A stretch of DNA of 64,000 bases from Streptomyces sp. NBC_00513 (GCF_041431415.1 NZ_CP107845.1:1116001-1180000); one strand, 5' to 3'; positions 23,575-33,835 are shown, numbered from the stretch's first letter. Made by a program: numbers and translations. Notes: generated from the letters alone by a model not told the origin.

Positions 23575-25839
23575 CTAGCGGGGGTACGGGGTGAAGTCCA
23601 CGTCGAAGTCGAGCGGGAAACTCCGCGGCTTCTTGCCGGTGGCCCGGGCCCAGGCGTTGGCGATGGCCCCGACGGCGGCGGGCACCCCGAGTTCGCCGGC
23701 GCCGCCCGGTTCGGTGCCGGTCGCCGGAAGTACGAAGACCCGTACGTCCTTGGGGGTGTCGCGCTGCCTCGCCCAGTGGAACTGGCTGTAACTGCCCTCC
23801 AGAGGAAGCCCGTTGTCGAGGTGCAGTCCGGCGCGCAGGGTGGTGGAGAGGGCGTCGGTGAGACCGCCGATCATCTGGGCCTCCAGCCCGCGCGGGTTGA
23901 CGGGCAGGCCCACGTCCACCGCGATGACGGCCTTGGTGACGCGGACGTGCTCCGGGTCGCGGGTGTCGATCTCGACCAGGCAGGCGGTGCGCGACTTGTA
24001 CTCCTCGTGGAAGGCGATGCCCTGTGCGCACCCGGCCGGCATCGCCCGCCCCCATTCCCCCTCCCGCGCGGCCTTGTCGAGGATCGCCCGCTGGGCGTCG
24101 GTCTTCAGGAAGGCGCGGCGGAAGTCGTACGGGTCCTTCCCCATCCGCGCGGCCAGTTCGTCGACGACGATCTCCTCGGCGCCCCGGGTGTTGGCGGAGT
24201 ACACCGAGCGCCACGAGCCGGTGGGGCCTCCCGTCGGCACCTCGGTGAGCGCCTGGGTGGTGAGCCCGAAGTGGTACGGGGACTTGATCGTGGTGTGGAA
24301 CAGGGTCTGGGCGAGGGTGGCGTTGCCGAGGCCGAGCGGCAGGTTCGCCGCGGTGGCGGTGATGATCTCGCCGAGGCCGTGCCGGAAGTCCGTCTCGGCG
24401 GCGGCCACCCGGTGTTCGAAGGTGAGCACTTCGCCCAGGGCGTGGGTGGCGCGGATCCTGTGGTGGGTGGCCGGCCGCATCCGGCCGTGGCGGGTGTCGT
24501 CGACGCGCGTCCACATCAGGCGCACGGGGCGGCGGCAGGCCTTGGACACCCGGGCGGCCTCCAGGGCGGCGTCGAAGAAGAGGCGCCGCCCGAAGGAGCC
24601 GCCGGCTTGGACCACGTGCACGGTGACCTTGTCGAGCGGCAGTCCGAGATCGGCGGCGATGGTCTGGCGGGCCACGATCGGGGACTTGAGCCCGGACCAG
24701 ATCTCGGCCCGCCCGTCCCGTACGTCGGCCACCGCGGAGTTGGTCTCCATCGGGGCGTGGCTGACGAACGCGAAGTCGAATTCGGCGTCCACGTACGGGG
24801 TGAGCAGCGGCGGCACCAGCGGCGGCGGGGTGGCGGCGCGCAGCTTCGTCCGTACCTGCGCGTCGGAGAGCCGGTCGGCGGGGCCGGGGCCCCATTCGAC
24901 CCGGAGGGCGGCCTTGGCGTCGAGTGCCTGCCCGAAGGTCTCGGCGACGACGGCGACCCCGGTGGGGATCGTGACCACGTGCAGGACTCCGGGCATGGCC
25001 TGGACGGCGGCGAGGTTGGCGACGCTCCGGACGCTGCCGCCGAGGGTGGGCGGTCGGCGCAGCACACAGGGTTTGGCGCCGGGCACGTCGAGGTCGAGGG
25101 TGTAGCGCAGGGCTCCGGTGACCATGGCGCGGGCGTCGACGCGGCTGGTCGGCTGCCCGACGAGGGTGTGTCGGGCCGGTGGTTTCGGGGTGGCTCCGAT
25201 GACGATCAGGCCGGGCGCGGCGGCGGCCGAGGCGAGGCCGCCGTAGTCGGCGGTGCGCCCGTCGGGGGCCCGGACGACGCCGTTCGCCGTGGTCAGGGCG
25301 GCGGCGGAGAGGTTCCAGCGGGCGGCGGCAGCGGCGACGAGGCGGGCCCGGGCGGTGGCGGCGGTCTGCCGGACGGGCCCGTAGAGGGAGCGGATCGCGT
25401 TGGAGGACCCGGTGAGCTGGTTGAACAGCAACTCGGGCCGGGCGTCGTCCAGTTCCACCCGGACGTGGGCCAGCGGGGCGTCGAGTTCCTCGGCGACGAG
25501 CATGGCCACGGCGGTGGTGAGGCCTTGGCCGACCTCCTCCCGGGGCAGTCGGAAGCGGATGGTGCCGTCCGATTCGACGGCGAGGGCCAGCAGGGCGGAC
25601 GTGGGCGCCCCGGCCAGGATGAACAGGTCGCCGAGGTCCACCAGGTCGGCGATGGCGGGCAGGCTCGGGATCACCGCGTGGGCGGGCTGCGGGGCGAGGG
25701 AGTCGACGCCGACGCGGGTGACGAGGGCGAGGGTCGGCGCGGCCACGAGGTGGGTGAGGAACGAGCGCCGGCTCCGTCCCGCGTCGCGGCGTTGCCCCGT
25801 GTCGCGGCGTTGCCCGGTGTCGCCGCCCTGACCGCTCAT
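23575..25839 (-). CDS. Tat-exported molybdopterin-dependent oxidoreductase large subunit (IorB-like)
   Basis: This 754-residue protein belongs to the xanthine oxidase family. The start at 25839 gives a twin-arginine signal ([19 protein letters not shown]) after a short polar stretch coded by a DNA repeat (DTGQRR twice). Molybdopterin-binding segments include [18 protein letters not shown] and the C-terminal [14 protein letters not shown] with the catalytic Glu in GGAGELG. This organisation (large subunit with a Tat signal, small subunit with two iron-sulfur clusters) matches isoquinoline 1-oxidoreductase-like or aldehyde dehydrogenase-like enzymes that act on the outer face of the membrane. 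Substrate unknown. No XdhC-type maturation gene lies next to it. Confidence 0.9.
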   Translation of the reverse strand: MSGQGGDTGQRRDTGQRRDAGRSRRSFLTHLVAAPTLALVTRVGVDSLAPQPAHAVIPSLPAIADLVDLGDLFILAGAPTSALLALAVESDGTIRFRLPREEVGQGLTTAVAMLVAEELDAPLAHVRVELDDARPELLFNQLTGSSNAIRSLYGPVRQTAATARARLVAAAAARWNLSAAALTTANGVVRAPDGRTADYGGLASAAAAPGLIVIGATPKPPARHTLVGQPTSRVDARAMVTGALRYTLDLDVPGAKPCVLRRPPTLGGSVRSVANLAAVQAMPGVLHVVTIPTGVAVVAETFGQALDAKAALRVEWGPGPADRLSDAQVRTKLRAATPPPLVPPLLTPYVDAEFDFAFVSHAPMETNSAVADVRDGRAEIWSGLKSPIVARQTIAADLGLPLDKVTVHVVQAGGSFGRRLFFDAALEAARVSKACRRPVRLMWTRVDDTRHGRMRPATHHRIRATHALGEVLTFEHRVAAAETDFRHGLGEIITATAANLPLGLGNATLAQTLFHTTIKSPYHFGLTTQALTEVPTGGPTGSWRSVYSANTRGAEEIVVDELAARMGKDPYDFRRAFLKTDAQRAILDKAAREGEWGRAMPAGCAQGIAFHEEYKSRTACLVEIDTRDPEHVRVTKAVIAVDVGLPVNPRGLEAQMIGGLTDALSTTLRAGLHLDNGLPLEGSYSQFHWARQRDTPKDVRVFVLPATGTEPGGAGELGVPAAVGAIANAWARATGKKPRSFPLDFDVDFTPYPR

Positions 25840-26337
25840 GTCCCCGTGGCCCCTGTCCCGCGCGGCCCGCGGAACGGACCTCCCCGACTGATTACCGACA
25901 CGTAGCGTAGCGATCACCGAGTGCGAGGGGAACCCGCTCCGGGGCGAGCGGACGCGCCGCCCGCCGGCGGCGAGGGGTCCTTCGTTCGGGGGTACCTCGC
26001 GCGTCACGGCGGCGGGAGGCCGGCGGGGACACAACGGCCTTGTCCACTCGCACACTTCGGCCGCACGCTCGACCGGGGCCGCCCCGGGGGCCGGTTTCCG
26101 GCCGGGTCCCGCCACGGAGGCACGGCTCCTCCGGTGCGACTCCACCCCAGGGGCGCCGGACGGGGTGACCGGATTCGTTCGCACAGCCGCGCAGCATCCG
26201 GGAGGCCGCGAGCATATGCCCCGGGCAAGGCTCTAACAGATGTTGCCAAACCGCTTACGACCCTCCGCGGGCTGTGCCACAGTCGATGCCGGTCCTTCTT
26301 TCAGACCTGGCCGTGCCGCGCCTGTATCGGAGTCCTC
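25840..26337. other. Divergent intergenic region of about 500 bp
   Basis: This region lies between the molybdenum hydroxylase operon and the phosphatase gene. Open frames through it have shadow-type composition. The less GC-rich stretch at about 26225-26265 (with TGTTGCCAAACCGC) is the likely promoter of the phosphatase gene. No clear operator or RNA is seen. Confidence 0.5.
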
Positions 26338-27762
26338 ATGCCGTCCCATCTCTACGCGGACCGTCCCGCGCAGCCTCCCGAGCCGGGACCGGTGGACGCC
26401 CTGATCTCACAGACCCGACGGCTGCGGGGCGAGGTGAACGCGGTGCGCCGCGACGCGGTCGCGGACGACGACGCGCAGGGCCGGTGGCAACGGGCGCTGT
26501 GCGACCTCGCCGTGCACCACCTCGACGACCTCGGCCGGCACCTCGGCCAACTCAAGGAAGGGCTGCCGCCCGCCCCCGAGGAGCTCGTCGAGCTCCCGCG
26601 AGGGGCGTCCGACGACCTGCCCGAAGAACCACCGACCCGGGTCGGGAGCGCCGAGTGGAACCTGCTCACCGACGCGGTGACCTGGTCCGAGGAACTCTTC
26701 CAGATCTTCGGCCGGTCCCCCGAGGCGGGCCCGCTGCCCCTCGACGAACTGGGCTCGACCCTGTTCTCCGAGGACCAGCCGGCGCTGACCGCGATGGTCA
26801 CCGACTGCCTGGTGGACGGCAAACCGATCGACGGCGAGTTCCGCATCGTCCGGGCCGACGGCCGCGTCCGGACGTTGCACATGAGGGGCGAGCCGGTACT
26901 CGACTCCGACGGTTGCACGGCCTCCATGTGGGCCGTGCTGCGGGACGTGAGTGAGCTGCGCCGAAGCCAGCGCGCGGTGCGCGAGTCACAGGACTCGTTG
27001 CAACGCCGCCGGGACATCGCGCAGACCGAGCACCGGCTGGCGGTCGAGCTGCAGGAAGCCGTGCTCCCCCCGTGGCGCGGCTCCCTGCGGTTCCCGCACG
27101 ACAGCACCGGCGCGCTGGACGTCGCCGCACGCCACCTGCCCGCCACGACGGGCGCGCCGATCGGCGGGGACTGGTACGACGCGCTGGAACTGCCCGACGG
27201 CCGTTCACTGTTGACGGTCGGCGACCTCACGGGACACGGGGTGACCGCCACCTCCGGAATGGCGATGCTCCTCGGTGCCCTGCGGGGGATGGCCATGGCC
27301 GGGATCGAGCCGGGCCCCCTGATGGGCTGGCTCAACCAGCTCCTGGACACCTCCGTGCAACCGGTGCTCGGCTCGGCCGTCTGCTGCCGCTACGATCCCG
27401 CCCGCCGGCTGCTGTCCTGGGCCCAGGCCGGACACCCGGCCCCCCTGCTGTTCCGTCGCGGTCGCGGCCGCTCCCTGCGACCGCCGGAGGGCGCGCTGCT
27501 GGGGGCGACCCCCGGTGCCGTGTACGGGCAGGCCGAGGAGCAGCTGGAGAGCGGCGATGTACTGCTCCTGCGCACGGACGGGCTGACCCCGAGCGGCTTC
27601 GGACTCACCGAAACGGACGGCACCGAGAGGTTGTTGGCGCTCGCGCCGGGGTTCGCCACGGCCCGGTCGGCGCAGGACTGCCTGCGGATGGTCACCGAGG
27701 AGTTCGGCGAGCACGAGCGCGACGGCGACGCCGGCGTGCTGGTCGCCCGGGTCGGAGCGTAG
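26338..27762 (+). CDS. PAS-domain SpoIIE/PP2C-type serine phosphatase
   Basis: This is a 474-residue signalling protein. An N-terminal helical stretch (about 15-75) is followed by a PAS domain (about 95-205: VTWSEELFQIFGRSPE, FRIVRADGRVRTLHMRGEPV), a short coiled coil and a SpoIIE-type phosphatase domain (about 235-474). The metal-binding Asp residues are in IGGDWYDALEL and VGDLTGHG, with LRTDGLTPSG near the end. GGAG precedes the ATG. Such phosphatases act on phosphorylated anti-anti-sigma factors; the PAS domain would provide the input. No anti-sigma kinase gene is adjacent. Confidence 0.88.
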   Translation: MPSHLYADRPAQPPEPGPVDALISQTRRLRGEVNAVRRDAVADDDAQGRWQRALCDLAVHHLDDLGRHLGQLKEGLPPAPEELVELPRGASDDLPEEPPTRVGSAEWNLLTDAVTWSEELFQIFGRSPEAGPLPLDELGSTLFSEDQPALTAMVTDCLVDGKPIDGEFRIVRADGRVRTLHMRGEPVLDSDGCTASMWAVLRDVSELRRSQRAVRESQDSLQRRRDIAQTEHRLAVELQEAVLPPWRGSLRFPHDSTGALDVAARHLPATTGAPIGGDWYDALELPDGRSLLTVGDLTGHGVTATSGMAMLLGALRGMAMAGIEPGPLMGWLNQLLDTSVQPVLGSAVCCRYDPARRLLSWAQAGHPAPLLFRRGRGRSLRPPEGALLGATPGAVYGQAEEQLESGDVLLLRTDGLTPSGFGLTETDGTERLLALAPGFATARSAQDCLRMVTEEFGEHERDGDAGVLVARVGA

Positions 27763-27795
27763 GGGCGTCCGGACAGGTTCTCCCTCGTTTCCTTC

Positions 27796-27820
27796 AGGGC
27801 CGCGCCCCGGGCGCGGCCCT
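27796..27820. terminator. Hairpin terminator between phosphatase and nsdA
   Basis: AGGGCCGCGCC (27796-27806) pairs perfectly with GGCGCGGCCCT (27810-27820) around CCG. It serves the convergent phosphatase and nsdA genes. Confidence 0.8.
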
Positions 27821-27884
27821 TCCCACGTGCCCGCGGAAGTGGGTGAGGCCTCGTGCGCCGGGCCCGACGCCGGCGGCGCGGACC

Positions 27885-29372
27885 TCACACCGGCCTGGGC
27901 GCCACAGGGCTGTTCGGCAGGGCCGACTCGATCTCCTGGCGCAGGTCCTCGATGCGCGCGTACCCGGCGTACTGGCCGGTGAGGCGGTACATCTCGCGCA
28001 GTCGGTCCCATGTCCGGTGCGAGGAGGTCTCGTTCATCGACACCAGGGCCAGCCGGGCGTAGCGGTCGGCCTGTTCGGGGTCGTCGGCGATGAAGCAGGC
28101 CGAGGCCATGGAGATGTAGTCGAAGATCTGGGACCGCTGGTGCCCCTGCGCACGCAGCCGCAGCGCCTCGTGGGCGTGCCGCTGGGCGATCGGCGCGACC
28201 GAGGGGTCGTGATCGGCGAGGGTGCGGAAGGCCAGGGCCTGCATGCCGTGCAGATCGGCCTCGTCGAAGTGCTGCATCCACGACGGAGGCGGCACGTCGC
28301 CCTTGTCGGAGACGAACAGGTCCTCGGCCTCGCCCAGGGTCCGCCGCATGGCCTGCCCCTTGCCCATGGCGGCCTGGGCCCAGGCCTCGATGGTGTGGAG
28401 CATGGCGCGCGTGCGCGGCAGGGTCTGCTCCCCGGAGCCGGACTGCGCCAGCTTCATCAGGTCGAGGGCCTCGTTCGGCCGCCCGAGGTGGACCATCTGT
28501 CGGGCGGCCCGGGACAGGGCCTCGCCGGCGCGCGGCCGGTCGCCACCCTCGCGCGCCGCGTGGGCGGCGATCACGAAGTACTTCTGCGCGGTGGGTTCGA
28601 GACCGACGTCGTGTGACATCCAGCCCGCCAGGACCGCCAGGTTGGCCGCCACCCCCCACAGCCTGCGCTGGAGGTGGTCGGGGTGGCGGTACGCGAGCAT
28701 GCCGCCCACCTCGTTGAGCTGGCCCACGACGGCCTTGCGCTGGAGTCCGCCACCTCTGGAGGCGTCCCAGGCGCGGAAGACCTCGACGGAACGCTCCAGT
28801 GCCTCGATCTCCTGGGAGCCGATGGGGGCGGCCTCGTAGCGGTCGTAACCCGCCTGATCCGCCTGGTAGGCGTTGTCTCCGAAACGCTGCGCGTCCTTGG
28901 CGGCGGCGGGATCGGTGTGCAGCCATTCGTACATGGCGTTGCTGAGGGCTGTTCCTGCGGTGAGCGCGACTCCCGCGCCCATCAGGCCGCGACGGTTGAG
29001 CATGAGGTCCATTCCCGTGAATTCGGTGAGGACCGCGGCTGTGCGTTCGGGCGCCCATGGCACTCCGTCGGGGTTCTCCTGCGCCCCGTCCGGCTGCCGT
29101 TTGGAGGTGCGCCGCTGCCGTACGAACCCGAGGTCCTCAATGGTCACGACACGACCGAGCCGCTCGGTGAACAGTGCTGCCAGTACCGTGGGCACCGGTT
29201 CGCGCGGGGTCTCCCCCATGTCGATCCAGCGCCGCACCCGCGAGGTGTCGGTGGCCAGTTGGTGGTGGCCCATGGCCGCCGCCTGCCGGTTGACCATCCT
29301 CGCCAGTTCGCCCTTCGACCAGCCGGCCAGGCCGAACAGGTCGTTCAGACGGGTGTTTGGACCTTTGCTCAC
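27885..29372 (-). CDS. nsdA: NsdA-like regulator of differentiation and antibiotic production
   Basis: This is a 495-residue cytosolic protein. The N-terminal part (RLNDLFGLAGWSKGELARMV, then TDTSRVRRWIDMGETPREPV) is the hallmark of the Streptomyces NsdA family, a DNA-binding-like region. The remainder is rich in TPR-like helices (ALERSVEVFRAWDASRGGG, YFVIAAHAAREGGDRPRAGE). A GTG start at 29372 has GGGGG upstream; the reading to 29477 does not. NsdA of S. coelicolor represses sporulation and antibiotic production, and the same role is inferred here. It is followed divergently by a kinase-fold gene, an arrangement I recall for this locus in Streptomyces. Confidence 0.85.
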   Translation of the reverse strand: MSKGPNTRLNDLFGLAGWSKGELARMVNRQAAAMGHHQLATDTSRVRRWIDMGETPREPVPTVLAALFTERLGRVVTIEDLGFVRQRRTSKRQPDGAQENPDGVPWAPERTAAVLTEFTGMDLMLNRRGLMGAGVALTAGTALSNAMYEWLHTDPAAAKDAQRFGDNAYQADQAGYDRYEAAPIGSQEIEALERSVEVFRAWDASRGGGLQRKAVVGQLNEVGGMLAYRHPDHLQRRLWGVAANLAVLAGWMSHDVGLEPTAQKYFVIAAHAAREGGDRPRAGEALSRAARQMVHLGRPNEALDLMKLAQSGSGEQTLPRTRAMLHTIEAWAQAAMGKGQAMRRTLGEAEDLFVSDKGDVPPPSWMQHFDEADLHGMQALAFRTLADHDPSVAPIAQRHAHEALRLRAQGHQRSQIFDYISMASACFIADDPEQADRYARLALVSMNETSSHRTWDRLREMYRLTGQYAGYARIEDLRQEIESALPNSPVAPRPV

Positions 29373-29603
29373 GTCAAGCCCCCAGGTTCTCGGCTGAGTT
29401 GACAGTAGCCCCCCGTCAGATGCCCAGCGACTATTCGCCAGGCTTCGCCAGGGCACGCAAGATGGTCCGCCACCCACGGTCGGGTGTCAGGTAGGAATGC
29501 GCCTCCCCGACCCGGTCACCGACGGAACTCCCCAGGGTGAAGCACGGGATCCGGCGGGGCGGCGTACGCAACTCGTCGGCGCACGAAGGGAACTGTAAAC
29601 GCC

Positions 29604-30728
29604 ATGTACGCAGCAACGACCTCCGTGTCCGCACCGGTCCGGCCGCACCGTACGCTCCCGGCCGGTGGCGGCCCCTACCTCGAACCCGGCCGCCCGGCCA
29701 ACCTGCCCCAGGGCGCACTGCGGACCCGGCGGATGCCGGGCACCGGAACCCAGACGCCGAGCGGAAGAATCGACCTCTCGGGGCCGCAGGGAGCGCAGTT
29801 GCGCACCGCGCTCGCCTCGGTGCAACGGATCTGTCCGGAGTTCGCACCCGTGCAGGTGCTGCGACGCAGCGGTCGTTCGGTCCTCCTCGTGGGCACCACC
29901 GGGCGGATGACGGCCGTCGCGAAGGTGTTACTGGACCATTCGCCCGAATGGCGCGAGCGGTACCGGCACGAAATAGCTGCGTACCGGACGTTCGTCCGCA
30001 ACCGTCCGCCGGTCCGGGTGCCCCGCCTGATCGCCGCCGACCCGGAGAACTGCGTACTGGTCGTGGAGCGGATGGCGGGCCGGGTCGCCGCGCTCCAGCG
30101 GCACCCGGTGGAGGCCCCGCCGCGGGCCGACGTCCGGGCGGCCCTCGGGGCGGTGTGTCGGGTGAACCAGTGGCGTCCGGCGCCCGAACTGTTCGGACAC
30201 CCGATGGACTACGCCCGGCGGATCACCCGTGATCACGAGCTGGGGCTGCTGACCGACCGGGACTTCGGGGACCTTCAGAAGCTGCTGCACGGCCTGAAGC
30301 TCGCCGGCACCCCGTGGCAGTTCAACCACGGTGACGCCCTGCTGTCCAACCTGCTGCTGTCCCCTGCCGGCCCGGTGCTCCTCGACTGGGAACACGCGGG
30401 CTGGTACCTGCCGGGCTACGACCTGGCGACCCTGTGGACCGTGCTGGGCGACGCCCCGGCCGCCCGCGGTCAGATCAGCAGGCTGGCGCAGCAGCAGGGA
30501 CCGGCGGCGCGGGACGCCTTCCTGGTGAACCTGATGCTCGTGTTGACGCGGGAGATCAGGATGTCCGAGACGGCGGTTCAGCGCTCGATGGCGGCGCCCG
30601 CCCCCGCCCAGTCGACGCCGGCGGGCTCCCTGTCCTCGGGCGAGGAGCAGCGGCTGCTGCTGCGCCGGTTGCACGACGACTGCGGGATGGCTCGCAGGGC
30701 GGTGCGCGCGGCGGTCGGCACGCGCTGA
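29604..30728 (+). CDS. Aminoglycoside-phosphotransferase-fold (APH family) kinase
   Basis: This is a 374-residue cytosolic protein. Residues of about 95-330 form the APH/ChoK kinase fold: [20 protein letters not shown] with the ATP-binding Lys, [14 protein letters not shown] as hinge, the catalytic [13 protein letters not shown] loop and [18 protein letters not shown] with the metal-binding Asp. About 70 N-terminal residues are Pro/Gly-rich and unstructured. AAGGGAA precedes the ATG. The phosphorylation target is unknown; it is divergent from nsdA, so a role in development is possible but unproven. Confidence 0.85.
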   Translation: MYAATTSVSAPVRPHRTLPAGGGPYLEPGRPANLPQGALRTRRMPGTGTQTPSGRIDLSGPQGAQLRTALASVQRICPEFAPVQVLRRSGRSVLLVGTTGRMTAVAKVLLDHSPEWRERYRHEIAAYRTFVRNRPPVRVPRLIAADPENCVLVVERMAGRVAALQRHPVEAPPRADVRAALGAVCRVNQWRPAPELFGHPMDYARRITRDHELGLLTDRDFGDLQKLLHGLKLAGTPWQFNHGDALLSNLLLSPAGPVLLDWEHAGWYLPGYDLATLWTVLGDAPAARGQISRLAQQQGPAARDAFLVNLMLVLTREIRMSETAVQRSMAAPAPAQSTPAGSLSSGEEQRLLLRRLHDDCGMARRAVRAAVGTR

Positions 30729-30746
30729 AGCGGACGGTTGCGCGAA

Positions 30747-30779
30747 GAGGTCCCACGGCGGTCATCGTCGTGGGACCTC
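30747..30779 (+). terminator. Hairpin terminator after the APH-fold kinase
   Basis: GAGGTCCCACG (30747-30757) pairs perfectly with CGTGGGACCTC (30769-30779), 11-bp arms, about 18 bp after the stop codon. Confidence 0.78.
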
Positions 30780-30965
30780 CGCGCGTCCGGGGTCGGCGGC
30801 GGGACGCGCCGAGGGCGGTGACGGGTCGTACCCGGGGTGGTGGCGGGTCCCGCGGGAAGCGGCGGCGCCGGATGCCTTGACTTCACATGATCCCCCGAAG
30901 ACCTTTTCTGACTCGGCATCAGAAGTGCCGGACACGCCCGCTTCCCCGACCCGCTGGAGCCTGCC

Positions 30966-32747
30966 ATGTCCGCGAGCCCCGATCGCGCACGCCCCGCCCT
31001 GCCCTCCCGCCGGACCGTCCTCGCCGGGACCGGAGCCGGCGTACTCGCCGCCACCGTGCTGCCGGGGGCCGTCGCCCGGGCCGCCGACGGCGACCCGCTC
31101 GGCGAGTACGACGTCGTCGTGGTCGGCTCCGGCGCTTCCGGAATGACCGCCGCGCTCACCGCCGCCAAGCGGGGTCTGAGCGTCCTGGTGGTCGAGAAGG
31201 CCCCCACCTTCGGCGGATCGGCCGCCCGGTCGGGGGCCGGCATCTGGTTGCCGAACAACTCGGTGATCCTGGGCGCCGGTGTGCCCGACACGCCGGCGAA
31301 GGCCGCCACGTACCTCTCGGCGGTGGTGGGGCCCGAGGTGCCGGTGGACCGGCAACGGGCCTTCCTCGCCAACGGCCCCCGGATGCTGGACTTCGTCATG
31401 GCGAACAGCCCTCTGCGGTTCCGCTTCATGGACGGCTACAGCGACTACTACCCCGACCTGCCCGGCGGCCTGCCGAACGGCCGCTCCATCGAGCCCGATC
31501 AGATCGACGGCAACGTCCTCGGCGCCGAACTGGCCCGCCTGAACCCGGCGTACCTGCCGGTGCCGGCCGGGATGGTCGTCTTCAGCCAGGACTACAAGTG
31601 GCTCAACCTCGCGGCCGTCAGTGCCAAGGGCCTGGCGGTGTCCGCGGAGTGCCTGGCGCGCGGCACCAAGGCCGCGCTGCGCGGGGAGAAGCCGCTGACC
31701 ATGGGCCAGGCCCTCGCCGCCGGACTGCGGGCCGGCCTCCAGCGGGCGGGGGTCCCGGTGTGGTTGAACAGCCCCCTGGTGGACCTGGTCCAGGACGGCG
31801 GGGCCGTCACCGGTGTGGTGGTGGAGAAGGACGGCGTACGGGGGACCGTGCGGGCACGCAAGGGCGTGATCATCGGCTCGGGCGGCTTCGAGCACAACGC
31901 GCAGATGCGGGCCCAGTACCAGCAACAGCCCATCGGCACCGAGTGGTCGGTCGGTGCGAAGGAGAACACCGGTGACGGGATCCGCGCGGGGCAGCGCGCC
32001 GGCGCGGCGCTGGGGCTGATGGAGGACGCCTGGTGGGGGCCGTCGATCCCGCTGCCCGGTGAGCCGTACTTCTGTCTGGCCGAACGGACCCTGCCGGGCG
32101 GGCTGATCGTCAACGGGAACGGCACGCGGTTCGTCAACGAGGCGGCGCCCTACAGCGACGTGGTGCACGTGATGTACGAGAAGGATCGGGGAGCGGTCGG
32201 CTCGCACATACCGGCCTGGCTGATCGTGGATCAGAACTACCGGAACAAGTACCTGTTCAAGGACATCCTGCCGACGTTCGTCTTCCCCGACTCCTGGTAC
32301 CAGTCGGGCGCGGCGAAGAAGGCGTGGACCTGGGACGCGCTCGCCCACCAGATCGGGGTGCCCGCCGGTGCGCTGCGCTCGACCCTCAACCGGTTCAACG
32401 CGCAGGCGTGGAGCGGGAACGACGCCGACTTCCACCGGGGCGACACGGCGTACGACCACTACTACACGGACCCGAACGTCCAGCCGAACTCGTGTCTCGC
32501 GCCGATCTGGGCGCCGCCCTTCCACGCCTTCAAGATCGTGCCGGGCGACCTGGGGACGAAGGGCGGCATCGTCACCGACGCGAGGGCGCGGGCCCTGCGG
32601 GCCGACGGTTCGGTGATCCGCGGCCTGTGGGCGGCGGGCAACGCGAGCGCGGCGGTGATGGGTCACAGCTACGCGGGGGCCGGATCGACGATCGGCCCCG
32701 CGATGACGTTCGGGTACGTGGCGGCGAACGACATCGCGGACGCCTGA
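30966..32747 (+). CDS. kstD: 3-ketosteroid delta-1-dehydrogenase-like FAD protein with Tat signal
   Basis: This is a 593-residue flavoprotein. A twin-arginine leader (PSRRTVLAG, Arg 15-16, then a hydrophobic stretch to about 37) precedes the FAD site VVVVGSGASG (50-59). The C-terminal SYAGAGSTIGPAMTFGYVAA carries the Tyr-x-Gly-x-Gly pair that, in Rhodococcus KstD1, supplies active-site Tyr487 and Gly491; an early GYSDYYPDLPGG matches the Tyr119 region. The reaction is 1,2-desaturation of 3-ketosteroids. Known KstDs are cytosolic, so the Tat leader is unusual and could mean a different substrate in the fumarate-reductase-like superfamily. GGAG precedes the ATG. Confidence 0.8.
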   Translation: MSASPDRARPALPSRRTVLAGTGAGVLAATVLPGAVARAADGDPLGEYDVVVVGSGASGMTAALTAAKRGLSVLVVEKAPTFGGSAARSGAGIWLPNNSVILGAGVPDTPAKAATYLSAVVGPEVPVDRQRAFLANGPRMLDFVMANSPLRFRFMDGYSDYYPDLPGGLPNGRSIEPDQIDGNVLGAELARLNPAYLPVPAGMVVFSQDYKWLNLAAVSAKGLAVSAECLARGTKAALRGEKPLTMGQALAAGLRAGLQRAGVPVWLNSPLVDLVQDGGAVTGVVVEKDGVRGTVRARKGVIIGSGGFEHNAQMRAQYQQQPIGTEWSVGAKENTGDGIRAGQRAGAALGLMEDAWWGPSIPLPGEPYFCLAERTLPGGLIVNGNGTRFVNEAAPYSDVVHVMYEKDRGAVGSHIPAWLIVDQNYRNKYLFKDILPTFVFPDSWYQSGAAKKAWTWDALAHQIGVPAGALRSTLNRFNAQAWSGNDADFHRGDTAYDHYYTDPNVQPNSCLAPIWAPPFHAFKIVPGDLGTKGGIVTDARARALRADGSVIRGLWAAGNASAAVMGHSYAGAGSTIGPAMTFGYVAANDIADA

Positions 32748-32758
32748 GGCAGGCCCGG

Positions 32759-32799
32759 CGCCGCCCGCCCGCTGCCGGCCGGTCGCGCGGCGGGCGGCG
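32759..32799. terminator. Hairpin terminator between convergent genes
   Basis: CGCCGCCCGCC (32759-32769) pairs perfectly with GGCGGGCGGCG (32789-32799), with a 19-nt loop that can itself fold. It lies between kstD and the convergent hypothetical gene. Confidence 0.75.
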
Positions 32800-32809
32800 G
32801 GGCCGGAGG

Positions 32810-33310
32810 TCAGCCCTGCTGGAAGAGCTCGGCCGGGAGCGGCTTCAGGAGGGCGTAGAGGTCGTCGGTGATCGGGCGGTCCCAGCTGGCGATGGTGACC
32901 AGCACGTTGTCGCTGCGGTCGAACTGCACGCAGGAGATGCGGGACTCCGACAGCTTGACCTTGCGGACGATGAGGAGGTTGTCGCCCTGCATGACGGGGC
33001 AGTCCTCGACTCCGGTGACCTCGACGTCCTCGTCGTTCTCCAGGGCGTCGAGGAGCTGGGCCACCTCGAAGGGGACCTGCTTGTCGGCGAGGTCCCGGGC
33101 GGGCGAGCCCTCGGGGAGATTGCCGATGATCATCGCGGGGCCGCGACCGCCGAACAGGTCGTAGCGCAGGAAGACGCCCTGGCAGCTGCCGTCGGGGGCG
33201 GGGAGCAGCCCGGCCCCGAGGTTGCCCGGCCAGTCCCCCGGGTCCATGGCCAGGACGTCGAAGTCCGGGCCGGCGGGTGTGGCGGCGCGGTGGCGGCGGA
33301 GGAAGGACAT
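32810..33310 (-). CDS. Conserved hypothetical protein, 166 aa
   Basis: I do not recognise a named domain. The protein is soluble and mixed alpha/beta, with segments GVFLRYDLFGGRGPAMIIGN, EVAQLLDALENDEDVEV and ISCVQFDRSDNVLVTIASWD that look like a compact globular fold, and the ending ALLKPLPAELFQQG. Codon use is strongly biased, so it is a real gene. Neighbours give no functional hint beyond convergence with kstD. Confidence 0.65.
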   Translation of the reverse strand: MSFLRRHRAATPAGPDFDVLAMDPGDWPGNLGAGLLPAPDGSCQGVFLRYDLFGGRGPAMIIGNLPEGSPARDLADKQVPFEVAQLLDALENDEDVEVTGVEDCPVMQGDNLLIVRKVKLSESRISCVQFDRSDNVLVTIASWDRPITDDLYALLKPLPAELFQQG

Positions 33311-33625
33311 GCCGCCATGGTACGTGGCCGGGACCCTTTTCCGGCCCCGGGCCCCCTCATCCGACCCGGCCCCGCGCCCGCCGCCCGGAGCGTCCGGAGC
33401 CGTCGCCCCGTCCGCCGGCTTCCCCCGCTCCTTCCGGTTCGCCCGTGTGGGACCGGTCGGCCCTTGATCGACGGCACCGGCGCGCGGTGTCCGTCGTGCA
33501 TCCGCCGGTGGCGTGCGACGCGACTTCGTGGGTTGACCGGTATGGATCTTGCGATTTCAACGACTTACCCTTGTCCGCGACGTGCACATCGACGATCGGC
33601 CGCTGGTCCGAGGAAGGGCAGGCAG
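33311..33625. other. Intergenic region upstream of the metallopeptidase operon
   Basis: This is 315 bp between divergent genes. A comparatively AT-rich segment (33530-33580) includes TTGACC at 33533-33538, which may be the -35 region of the 33626 operon. Nothing else is recognisable. Confidence 0.45.
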
Positions 33626-33835
33626 ATGGCCGAGTCCGTTCCGTCTCCCGCCGTGACGCCCGCTCAGGCTCGTGCCCGCACCGGATGCCGGCCGGCGGGG
33701 CGGCGTCACGGACCGGTATCCATCCGTCCTCGGGGGGAGCCCCTCGCCCCGGCCCGGGGGACACTGCTTCCCGGAACCGCCGGCGCTTCGTCGTCCGCGG
33801 TGTTCGAGGAGTCCGCAGGGGAGGGGGAAGCATGA
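33626..33835 (+). CDS. Possible small protein (69 aa) heading the metallopeptidase operon
   Basis: A frame of 69 codons begins at ATG 33626 with AGGAAGG upstream and ends in a TGA that overlaps the ATG of the next gene by 4 bp (ATGA). The overlap and ribosome binding site argue for a real coupled gene. The product is Pro/Arg/Ala-rich (MAESVPSPAVTPAQARARTG start) and lacks recognisable domains, which argues against. In related Streptomyces operons a helix-turn-helix gene often sits at this place; no HTH is visible here. Confidence 0.4.
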   Translation: MAESVPSPAVTPAQARARTGCRPAGRRHGPVSIRPRGEPLAPARGTLLPGTAGASSSAVFEESAGEGEA

